Shown here: piece by piece, positions 55,485 through 64,000 of the stretch
Layout: each line of letters begins with the position of its first letter
How positions within the stretch are numbered: position 1 is the first letter of the stretch
DNA from: Adiantum capillus-veneris
Lineage: Eukaryota; Streptophyta; Polypodiopsida; Polypodiales; Pteridaceae
DNA length: 64,000 nucleotides
Direction of reading: 5' to 3'
Assembly: GCA_014529385.2 (NCBI GenBank)
Contig: CM043958.1
Coordinates: 151,634,793 to 151,698,792, forward strand
The notes under the pieces: generated by a model
Database searches by the model: none
What the model was told of the DNA's origin: nothing
Seen by the model: only the letters and a program-made list of their open reading frames with translations
Translations under genes and position numbers: made by a program

Positions 55485-55693
55485 ATGGATCCCCATGTTC
55501 AAGTGTGTGGAGAAAAGGGGGACGGATAAGATGCATAAGAGAGGAGACTCAATTGGGGGAAGCACATAGCTTAGAAGGAGATGTGTGTGACTCTTTATTT
55601 TGATGTATATGTATACGAGAAGAATACAAAAGATTAGTGAAGTAGTCAGGATAGGGGGTGTTTAGGCGGCTGGCGTATGGCCTTTAGCCAACA
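55485..55693 (-). repeat. Copia LTR fragment related to Cop-E
   Basis: Same orientation as 43970-44172. The element strand starts TGTTGGCTAAAGGCC at 55693. It may be a solo or truncated LTR; its other end was not found. Confidence 0.7.
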
Positions 55694-56045
55694 TGGCTTG
55701 CACTATACAACATACTCCATGATGTAGAAATCCATTGGGGCCACTCTCACCTAGTAACTAGGATCAAACACAAGTTGCAAAACCAAAGAACCAAAATAGG
55801 TTGATCTAAGCTTTCCTATGGTGGTAAGTATGCAATCTTTGAATGCAACCTATGTGAATGGTGTTGTAGCCATTATAACTAGGCCCTTCGATGCCATCAA
55901 GAATAGGTTCCAAGTGGCCAATATCTAGGACCCTAACAAGGGGCCAATCACTATCAACCAAGAAACTCTCATGTCCCTCCTTCAAGATGGAGAGCTTTCT
56001 ACAAGGGCCTTGCTCCTAGATGATCCACCATGTTAATCTCCACAA
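55690..56045 (+). pseudogene. Third copy of the carrier C-terminal exon
   Basis: Begins with the block aacatactccatga...ggggccactctcacct, shared with 34885-34925. It then has about 110 bases lacking in the first copy, reading SMQSLNATYVNGVVAIITRP in carrier frame, then PFDAIKNRFQVANI with the PxDxxKxR signature, and tacaagggccttgctcctaga. Because it retains sequence the 34870 copy has lost, it was not derived from that copy; both descend from a fuller gene. Confidence 0.75.
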
Positions 56046-56672
56046 ACTATCCTCTCTCTATGGCTTTGAAGTGCAATGGCTTAAAAAAAGCATGCACATG
56101 TGAAGACACATTTTGGAGTCACTCATTTTATTGCACTAGTTGACTCCATCTTTCAAAAATACACTTTCTTAAAAATTATTTTCTTATGCATGGACTTCTA
56201 AAGTGGTAGCAAAAGTGGATATTCATTTTGCATGAAGAGTAGCTAGCACAAAATTGTACTGCTTTTCAAATATAATTTGCAATTTTCAAGGAATTTCATA
56301 GAAATTTTTACATGCATATCAATTTACGTGTCCAAATTCACAAATCATAATCAACAAAAAAGAAGTTTGGATGTTGATTCAAGATGGTTGCTTTCCTGAA
56401 ATATGCGTTATGACATGGCGTGATTGGAGGATTTTTTAATTTTAGAAAATGCATGGTTTATGTAAACTTTATCTTGCATATATTTAGCACATAATCATGA
56501 GTTAAATCACCTTGGGAAAATTAGTATTAGTATTCTCTAGCGGAGAAGCAATTTTTCAAAGGTGCAAAGAAGGAAAAAACACATTCTTTTAAGATGGGTA
56601 ACATAATATATGTTGAATCAAGTAAAGTATTCATGAGTATTCTCCCCTAATAGAAAAACCAAATGAGGTATT
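56046..56672. other. No gene seen
   Basis: AT-rich DNA without repeat partner or coding signal. Confidence 0.5.
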
Positions 56673-56988
56673 TGTTAGTGGGTCATCTAAGAACAATTAG
56701 TTAGTGATACATCCAAAGTGGTCCTCTTGACCACATCTTGATGATTCTCTTTTGAATTCATTAAAAGCAAGTCTCTTGACTTGGTCTACCTATTAGAGTC
56801 TATTAGAGTGATGACACACTTATCCTATTAACTAACTCACTAGTGGTTCACACTAGACCATTGTACTTATTCCACTTTAACTCTTATGTTGTGTTAATCA
56901 CTAATGCTTTGTAGATCTTTTATTTTGTTTTTTAGTGATAAAGAAGAAGAAGAAGCTTTTAGCCTCCATATCTATGTGTGCTCTTGTG

Positions 56989-57026
<38 letters not shown>

Positions 57027-57066
57027 TTGCAAGAGATTGAGCTCTCTCCTTCTCTATCTCTTTACA
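56673..57066 (+). repeat. Possible 5' LTR of a further copia element
   Basis: tgttagtggg at 56673 and tttaca at 57066 could be LTR ends, because the primer-like word tggtatcaaatc follows at once. A (TG)n-(CG)n array lies at 56989-57023. No second LTR was found. Confidence 0.45.
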
Positions 57067-57078
57067 TGGTATCAAATC
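57067..57078 (+). other. Possible primer-binding site
   Basis: tggtatcaaatc matches TGGTATCAGAGC at 10 of 12 positions. Confidence 0.45.
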
Positions 57079-57875
57079 TTGATTGTAGCAGAGAAGCTAT
57101 GAGCAATAAGTAGGAGTAGTAGAATAAGCAATAGAGGGAACAAAGATCTTCATGGCTTCTCCCTTGTGTGGTGGTACTACATCCCCCTGGCGTTTTCAGG
57201 AGACCCCAACAAGGATCTTTAATTCAGGTACTTCTTTTCGGAGATTGTGTGGCTCAAGATTATCACAGAACTTTGGTCTAAGACTATGTAGCCAAATTTC
57301 CATTTCGGGTGCATTTCGGCCCTCCTTTTTGGGTTAGAGTGCGTTCGCATGCGACGGTGCTAAAAAGTTCATGTAAGGGCCTCCTCCTAGCCCTTACTCT
57401 TGAACGATGCATCTAAGAAATTGACTTAAAAAAAGTAAAAATGAAAAAGAAATGTTCGGGGAAATTCGGGTTGAATCCAAGCACTCTTTTGGTTTACACC
57501 ATGGGAACATGGGCATAACAAATGCATGAGAAATTAGCTCTTCATTTTAAGAAATTTAACATAAAGAAAAAGATAAGGAAAAAGAAAAAGAATAAGAAAG
57601 GAAAAGGAAAGGGAAGATAAGCATAAAGATAAGGTGACTCGTAAGCAGCTTGGTGAAATTTTTTTGAAAAACAAGATAAGTTATCAAGATAAGTAAAAAG
57701 AACTTATCTATAAGGAAGATAAGCTCTATCAAGATAAGTGAAGGCACCTATCTAAAATGTGCATAAAAAGAGGGCTTCTCTTCTCATTTTACACTTCTCC
57801 CCTTCATTTTCTTAAGGTACAAACTTGAGAGTAAGTTTGAGAAAACCATAGCCAAGCCTCTTTCACACACACATC

Positions 57876-57908
<33 letters not shown>

Positions 57909-58410
57909 GTTCTCTAAGAGAAACCATAGCCAAAACCCAAATCAAATTTGTCAAAACTTGATCTTTTTCTTCACATTACACTCTCCCTATTTTCTCTTCT
58001 AACCCTCAAGCTTTCCCTAGCTTGAATCTTGTTTATCTCATTGCTTTCTCTCAATCTAAGTAGTGAAATTGGTGGTCTTGAAGTGAAGGTGAAGAGGGAG
58101 AGAGCCGACTACATCCAAAGCAAGGAGAAGACTATACCATACATACACTAAGGTAACACTTTCTTGTTCTTTTTATGCTATTTTACTAAGTTGAAAGTGA
58201 TTTACTTTTATGCTTACTTAAATTCATTCTTAAGCTCTCACATTTTCATAAGCAAGCCTTTTTGCTTAAGAAGAAGATAACTAATATTTTTTTGTTCCCT
58301 CTAATCATGGTTCCTTTCTAATATTTACTAATAACCACGTTGCTTACCACTAATCCGATGTTATTTCAAGTTCAGCTATTTCGAGTTTCTTTAGATTACT
58401 ATACTAATAT

Positions 58411-58412
<2 letters not shown>
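57079..58412. other. No gene seen; (CA)n at 57878-57907
   Basis: An ATG at 57152 opens 61 codons with no known domain. The region at 57540-57740 is strikingly rich in aagataag words. Nothing else noted. Confidence 0.4.

Positions 58413-58457
<45 letters not shown>
58413..58457. repeat. (GA)n microsatellite
   Basis: Pure (GA)n. Confidence 0.95.
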
Positions 58458-58461
<4 letters not shown>

Positions 58462-60933
58462 AAGCACTCTCTTTAACCATAGGTGACTGGAGATCAAACC
58501 TATCTAAGTAGTATTCAGGATGATTGGTGAATAATATGTAAACTTATCCCTAAATCCTTGCAACAATCTCTTATTGATTTTCAAGTTACTCTTTTTCTTG
58601 AATTAATTGATGGAGTTAAATGCCATAAACCATAGGCAATTAGGTTATGGATTTTCAAAGAGGCAATATAATTTCTATAAAAAAATGCTCTCATGAAAGG
58701 CTCAAAAATTTGTCTTGATTATGCATTCAAATGAGGAAATAACATCTAAAAACTATGTGTGCAAGGTTTTGTTCAGTAATGCAATTAGGTTAATATTTAA
58801 ATTTCTCAAGAGAAAGTTGAGTTTTGAAAGGTAAATTAACATCATCAAAGGAAAATATTTAAGAAAGAGGATCCCCCATAAGATCATTCCCTCCCTTCCC
58901 TCTTGTTAATTGGAAAATATGAATCTCTAAGACTCTCATAAACATGTGAATAACCCTCTCCATAGTAGAAAAGGTAAGCCTAAATCCCATCTTAAGAATA
59001 TTTTGTTAAACATTCGTACTCCCTTGCATGAGCAATTATCACTACACGATCATATCCACTCCTAAGAACTTTGCAAGTTACTTTCATACTATCATTCATT
59101 GAATGGTTCTCCTCTTACACCATCAAGCATCGACTCTTGCATACTCACTTAAAATAAGTTTAGTATTGTAAATTAGTGCACTCTAAAGTTCTATGTTTGT
59201 AATTCATGAACCACACTAAAGCAAAGATCATCATAAATAGCATATGCATTGTTCTTTTCAAGTATATATTTCTTCAAATTTGTTTTGCAATTGCAAATGG
59301 GGGGGGGGGGGGGTAAGGAGATAGCTTCATGGAAGTGATGACCATATTGCTTGAACATAAAACTCCCATCGGTTCCATGGAGATATCCCATGGATGGAAA
59401 ATGATGCAAAGAAAACAAATGGGAATCGCCCAAGATGGAGTTACCTTGAAACTTACATCGAGACAAAACCTTAAACTCCCAAGAGACTCATTGTATTTCT
59501 TAAGGTCTTGTTTAAGTAGACATTGTAAGGAAATAGGAACTAAGGGATTATAACTCAAGGAAGTCACTCTAAATTTTAACTAGGACTAAAAACTTTACCG
59601 AGAAGATTTGACGTGGATAGCCCTAGCATAACATAGAAGTGTGAAACTTATCTTACATGTTTTGAAAAAGGCCGGCACAGATATTTACATGTGGGATGCA
59701 ATGGGGGATGGTTCTTCCGGCAAGGATTGACAGAGCTTGGTTTCATTCAATGCCCTAGAAATGAGAATGGATGGGAGTGAGTCCCGACCGGGTGGTGAGA
59801 CAAACAAATGTGTCTAGAAATCGTCCTACTCTGGGTAGGCCTGATATCGATGAAAAAATGAGGAAGGAAATGGATCCATGAAGGGGTCAAATCAAAGAGG
59901 AGGTTCTGCTTTAATTAAGAAAATCTTCTAATTGTTTGGTAAAAAGGAACCTTGGAAAGTCTAGGAACCTAAATAGACTATCCTGCAATTGTCCTCATCA
60001 ACCGGACCTTTGCACTGTTTCTTAGACTATTGATTTAGAAAGAACCTAGAGTAGATTATCTTTGAAGACTTTCACACACAAGATAAAGAAAAATGAGAAT
60101 TGGAAATTGTGTAAAGGTGCCGCCTCCACACGTGGCAGAGGAGACAGGATACCCGAGTCCTAGGACGAGGATAGAGATATGGCTGGAGATGTATAACTGA
60201 TTGCTTGAAAGATAACTAGATAACTTTAATAATAGTAAAGGAAAAAGGAAGTAAAACATTCTAAAATGGAAAAAAGGTATGATCGACATGTTAAATGCAC
60301 ACTTGCAAGGGTATGCAACAATTTGCATGATGCTTGCAAATGCTTGAAATGTATTCTTGGTTTGACATGATTCGAATAATGTTTTCTAGTATGGTAGTAC
60401 TACCTTGGAAAGATGCATTTATCAAACGGTTTGGTGGAAGGTTGGATTCCGGAGGGTTAATTGTTGGCCAAAAAGTTGAGCCCAATTTTATGTTGTCCAT
60501 TAAGTTAAGTGAAGAACGGAGAAAAGGATTCCGACCTACGCAGCAAGAATCAAGCTTAGGAACAAGGGATTCGTGTAGTTAGTAAATACACTCGTCTTAG
60601 GAGAATGCACTAACGGCTGTGCCGAGTCATCGAGAAAAAAGTTTTAGCGACCTTGAACCAAGGGTGAATTAGAGAGCTTCCACCAGTTGACCTTGTAAGG
60701 GTGAGCTCAAATTTAGACTGATGATTTGATCAAAAAGCTGAACCGATAAGAAAAGGTGTTTTCTATTTAAGGGTTCCATATGAGAAAAGTGAATGTTATC
60801 ACCCCCTTGAGTTGGCATCAAGGAGCAGGAGGAGTCCTGTCTTGGTGTCGGTCTGAAGCGGGAGGGATGTCAAAAATCATGGTGTATCCATTTGAAGATG
60901 GAGCAGCCGGTGGTCCTTGGCATGACCCTCACA
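58458..60933 (+). other. Probable LTR of Gyp-D, left boundary unknown
   Basis: No coding domain. The end at 60933 (ctcaca) precedes a primer-like site, so part of this stretch should be the Gyp-D 5' LTR. A G run lies at 59299-59313. Confidence 0.4.
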
Positions 60934-60935
60934 AG

Positions 60936-60947
60936 TGGTATCATAGT
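60936..60947 (+). other. Gyp-D primer-binding site
   Basis: tggtatcatagt matches TGGTATCAGAGC at 10 of 12 positions, two bases after a CA end. A gypsy gag begins 660 bases downstream, which supports it. Confidence 0.6.
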
Positions 60948-61606
60948 GTAGTTTCTATCCTTGGCCAAATAAAAAATTTTAGTATGAACGTTTGCAGGAA
61001 GAGAGTGAGATATTGACAAAAATGGCATGGGAATATTAAGAAGAGGAAGTTCTCTAGTTTGTGCAAGAAATAAATGGAGATAGCCACTATAGAAAAGAAA
61101 GAGGATATGATAAAGAACTTTATCTACCTCATCTTTCCTATCAAAGGAAGAATTGGAAATCTGCAAATATGGGAGACCTCGTACAGTATAACTAGAATAA
61201 TGCCTTGGGGGCCATTACTATGATTTGGATAATCTCCATCTAGAAATGGCAATAGAAATATTAGGAGTAAATCCAAAGTACTATTGTTGGACCCTTGTAA
61301 AAACAAATTGGTATTATATTTGGGCATGCAAGTCATTTTTATCCAAGTCTATAATATTATATTTTGCACCCTAGGGTTTTAAGGGAAAACCTCTCAAAAG
61401 AAAAAAAATGGGAGAACTTAGAGTTTACAAAATGTTAAAGAAGTGCTTCCCTTGACCCTTAATTATTTCTCAACTGTAAATTTTGGATGAGATAAAGAGA
61501 ATCCATCTTTTGAAATGTCTGACTTTTAATAATTTTAAAACCCTTGAGTATTTGTGAATCTATCGCTAAGAGAAAGTAGTTTTTTTTTTTGTCACAACCA
61601 TAAAAT
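60948..61606 (+). other. Gyp-D untranslated leader
   Basis: About 660 bases between the primer site and the gag ATG. Short frames on both strands lack motifs. Confidence 0.5.
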
Positions 61607-61861
61607 ATGCCACGTAAATCCCCAAGAAATAGAGCTTCTCAAGACTCGCCTGTAGCTAACACTTCAAATTTGGTGCTTCCTAATACAAGAACGCCACCAA
61701 CACCTCAAGTTGTCCCTGTACCAAATTAGATGTCGCTTGTTGTAACACTCATAGAGGATTTTGAGTGTGACAAGAATCTTAAGACCTTGCTCAAATCTGT
61801 GAAGCCACGTCCATTTTTAGGCACGGGTGATGATGTGCCTAACCAACTAGAAGAATGGATA
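61607..61861 (+). pseudogene. gag: Gyp-D gag N-terminus, interrupted
   Basis: ATG at 61607 opens a Pro/Ser/Arg-rich N-terminus (MPRKSPRNRASQ), broken by TAG after 40 codons. The same frame continues with LKTLLKSVKPRPFLGTGDDV and PNQLEEWI, the usual start of the gypsy capsid domain (KPPxFxG...AxxWL). It stops at 61861, where CACTACAAC begins. The rest of gag is not seen in the window. Confidence 0.65.
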
Positions 61862-62110
61862 CACTACAACACGCCGTGTAAAAATCGATGCGGATACCGA
61901 TGACTCAAAGCTTGTTTTAAATGTAAAATACACTGGAATAAACATTGGAATAGACGTTGGTATGGTGTTGTCGATATATGCACTGGTATATGAGTCGTCA
62001 AAATAAGCTATGAAAAGGGCATCGGAATAGACGCTGAAATAAGCGTCGATATCTTATTTTATTATACCGACACCTGTTCCAATGCATATACCAGCGTGTG
62101 TATACCGAAA
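61862..62110. mobile_element. CACTA-like transposon left end
   Basis: cactacaacacgcc starts at 61862, followed by repeated words in both orientations: ggaataaac, ggaatagacgttgg, ggaatagacgctga, aataagcgtcgatat, tataccgacacc and tataccgaaa. This is a subterminal repeat pattern like that before 30829. It interrupts gag. The right end is uncertain; tttcttgtaggg near 62193 is a weak candidate. Confidence 0.55.
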
Positions 62111-62657
62111 ATTGTACTAAGGGCAGAACCTATAATTTTTTTTTGAATTTCATTGATGATTACTCCAAGCCTACATGGGTATTTCTTGTAGGGTCTCCAC
62201 CTTTCTAACTGTAGAGGGATGAAGTCAAAGCTTTAGGGAAAAGCATTGGACTTACAAACACGTAAAGCATTTCCTCAAAAGAAATTAAAAATGGTATTTT
62301 TGGAATCTTAAGCACATCAAACCCCGGGCTAGAAATTTTTAGATTTAAATTCGGACAAAAACTGACCCCGCTAGTCCTTCCGAAAGATTCAATGTAAATT
62401 AAATTACTAAGAAAAATTGAATGGTTGCAGTAATCAAGCATAGACCTCCCAAATATTTACCAGATATTTACCAATTAAGCAAAAAATAGGTCAAAATATA
62501 GCAGAATTGATTTTTAAAGCTGATAAGTGATGGGAGGGGTCATTACTGACCTGCCAAGGACACAGTTAGCTGGGGGCACCATCTTGAGCCTGGGGGCTGC
62601 TTGAGCTGCAAGCAACTTCCATTTTCAGCCTATGAGAGCTTAGGAGTGCCAGAAACC
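62111..62657. other. No gene seen
   Basis: AT-rich DNA, possibly the interior of the CACTA-like element. Confidence 0.4.
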
Positions 62658-62666
62658 TATAAATAG
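62658..62666 (+). promoter_or_regulatory. Canonical TATA box
   Basis: tataaatag preceded by aacc, with a pyrimidine-purine start-like ttcaca about 20-30 bases downstream. No gene follows within the window, so it may drive a retroelement transcript. Confidence 0.5.
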
Positions 62667-62900
62667 GACACTTTTGCTTCACAATTTAGACTCGAAGTCC
62701 TGGCTAATTCTCTCTTACATAGAGAGAAACTCTACCCAAAAATCACTAGAGAGCAAACCTCTAACTGATTATCCACGATAATGATCATAATCCCTTTTTA
62801 GCTAGCAAAATTATGTTAATTTACCTATATTTTTTTAATTAGTCTAATTAATTAAGAAGATTTAACTTATTTACACTTTAAATTACTCTCTTAATTCTTA
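62667..62900. other. No gene seen
   Basis: Transition from the TATA-bearing segment into AT-rich repeats. Confidence 0.4.
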
Positions 62901-64000
62901 ATATTGTGTTGATTACTTAGATTAAGATTAGGGATATAAATCTAATTAATTATTAAGCCATATTAGGGTTGAAATTAATCTATTTGATCTTAAATTAAGG
63001 ATAATTATACTAATCAAACTTAGATTAGTATAAGATAATTATCAGAGCTATATTACACTGTCAAGAAGATAGAAAAATTATCTCTTTATTTTTTGATTAG
63101 TTTCTGTATTTAATTAGATAGAAATTAGCTATTTTTAATCAAAACTAATTAAGAACTTACTTAATTAGCTCAAAAATTCTTAATTTAATAATCACAATTA
63201 GAAAAAACTATTAGCAACACAAGGTAATTACCTCATTAATAGATAATTAATCTAAGTATTTAATTAAGTTGTAGTAAGCTATTTTCAGCTATAAATTAAA
63301 AGGAAACATCAGCTAAATCACTTAGATAATTATACAATAACCATCATAGCTAATAACCATAAACAAAAAAATTAGTCAAACTAATTAATTAGGCTAAAAT
63401 TATCTATTTTTAAGCATAAATTAAAGAGGGAAATTAGCTAAATTAGTTAGATAATTATATAATAATTATCCTAACTAGAAATTAGTGTTAAAAATCCATT
63501 ATAATTAGGCCATGAACAAAAAATTAGTTTAGCTAATTAATTAAGCTAAAATAGTCTATTTTAAGTATAAATTAAAGGAGGAAAATAGCTAAATCACTTA
63601 GATAATTACACAATAATTATCATGTAGCTAGAAATAACTATTAGAAAGCCGTGATAATTAAGCCATGAAAAGAAAATTAGTTTAGCTATTAATTAGGCTT
63701 TAATTATTTGTTTTTCAGCATAAATTAAAGAGAAAAATTAGCTAAATCACTTAAATAGTTATATAGTAATTATTAGAGCTAGAAATCACTGTTACAAAGC
63801 TGAGATAATCTGGCCATGCATAAAAAGTTAGTGTAGCTAATTCATTAATTAAGCAAAAATTAAAGGGGAAAATTAGTAAAATCATATAAGATGATTACAT
63901 GCCATTTATTAGAGCTACATTACATGATAAAGAAGTTGTGATAATTATCTTAAGGTTAAAAAATTAATATAAATATTTATCTAAGTCAAATTATACTAAT
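62900..64000. repeat. AT-rich tandem repeat, unit about 150 bp
   Basis: The block agctaaatcacttagataat, with atacaataattatc and ataaattaaag-ggaaa, recurs at about 63311, 63436, 63587, 63740 and 63875 (spacings 125-153). Each unit also has ccatgaacaaaaaattagt-tagctaattaatta. Earlier units from 62900 are more degenerate. It runs off the window edge. Confidence 0.82.

Noticed and set aside
62180-62195. Right end of the 61862 CACTA-like element at tttcttgtaggg
   Set aside because: The tip lacks the final GTG and the following triplet does not match the left flank, so it is noted only as a weak candidate.

Overview
The window looks like a repeat-dense intergenic stretch of a large land-plant nuclear genome. 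The evidence is the dense nesting of plant-type Ty1/copia and Ty3/gypsy retrotransposons primed by initiator-Met tRNA, CACTA-type transposon ends, long (CA)n and (GA)n microsatellites, and broken copies of two ordinary plant nuclear genes (alpha-tubulin and a mitochondrial carrier of the SLC25A44 type). The lineage cannot be fixed from sequence alone. The long AC/AG arrays and pure C/G runs would fit a non-seed plant such as a fern, but that is a guess. I see no intact host gene, no rRNA or tRNA gene and no CRISPR array.

Layout. 1-3000: gag-protease part of a gypsy element (Gyp-A), ending in a C-rich tract. 3000-8000: non-coding DNA with a 64-bp perfect palindrome, several degenerate tandem repeats, a compound microsatellite and a GC-rich segment. 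8014-11311: an element with ~400-bp terminal inverted repeats whose tips read CACTACGAGATGG. 11312-23110: a repeat family with protein-like conservation that I do not recognise (called X and Y here), split by two copia elements: Cop-A (truncated, 12883-16493) and Cop-B (full length, 17119-22297). 23110-28160: GA arrays, then Cop-C (LTR at 24301, RNase H and RT at 26219-27830), interrupted by a solo gypsy LTR with a perfect 5-bp target duplication. 28163-33033: an LTR element without recognisable pol that contains the 3' end of a CACTA transposon. 34170-35620: rearranged pieces of a mitochondrial carrier gene. 36615-37300: an alpha-tubulin pseudogene joined to Gyp-B (37305-41480, minus strand). 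42288-45727: Cop-D and Cop-E remnants. 46389-54497: Gyp-C, a near-complete but decayed chromodomain gypsy element. 54500-57100: copia LTR pieces and another carrier-exon copy. 57100-64000: the 5' part of a fourth gypsy element (Gyp-D), interrupted by a CACTA-like end, then an AT-rich ~150-bp tandem repeat running to the window edge.

Every long gene here belongs to a mobile element, and each is broken by stops, frameshifts or deletions. The order of nesting can be read in places: Cop-A and Cop-B both interrupt the X/Y repeat, the solo gypsy LTR entered Cop-C between its polypurine tract and RNase H, and the CACTA-like end interrupts Gyp-D gag. Gyp-B, Gyp-C and the solo LTR belong to one related gypsy family. 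The best candidate for something undescribed is the X/Y family together with the fold-back element that carries X copies. Host-gene fragments have accumulated among the repeats; whether elements moved them cannot be decided from this window.
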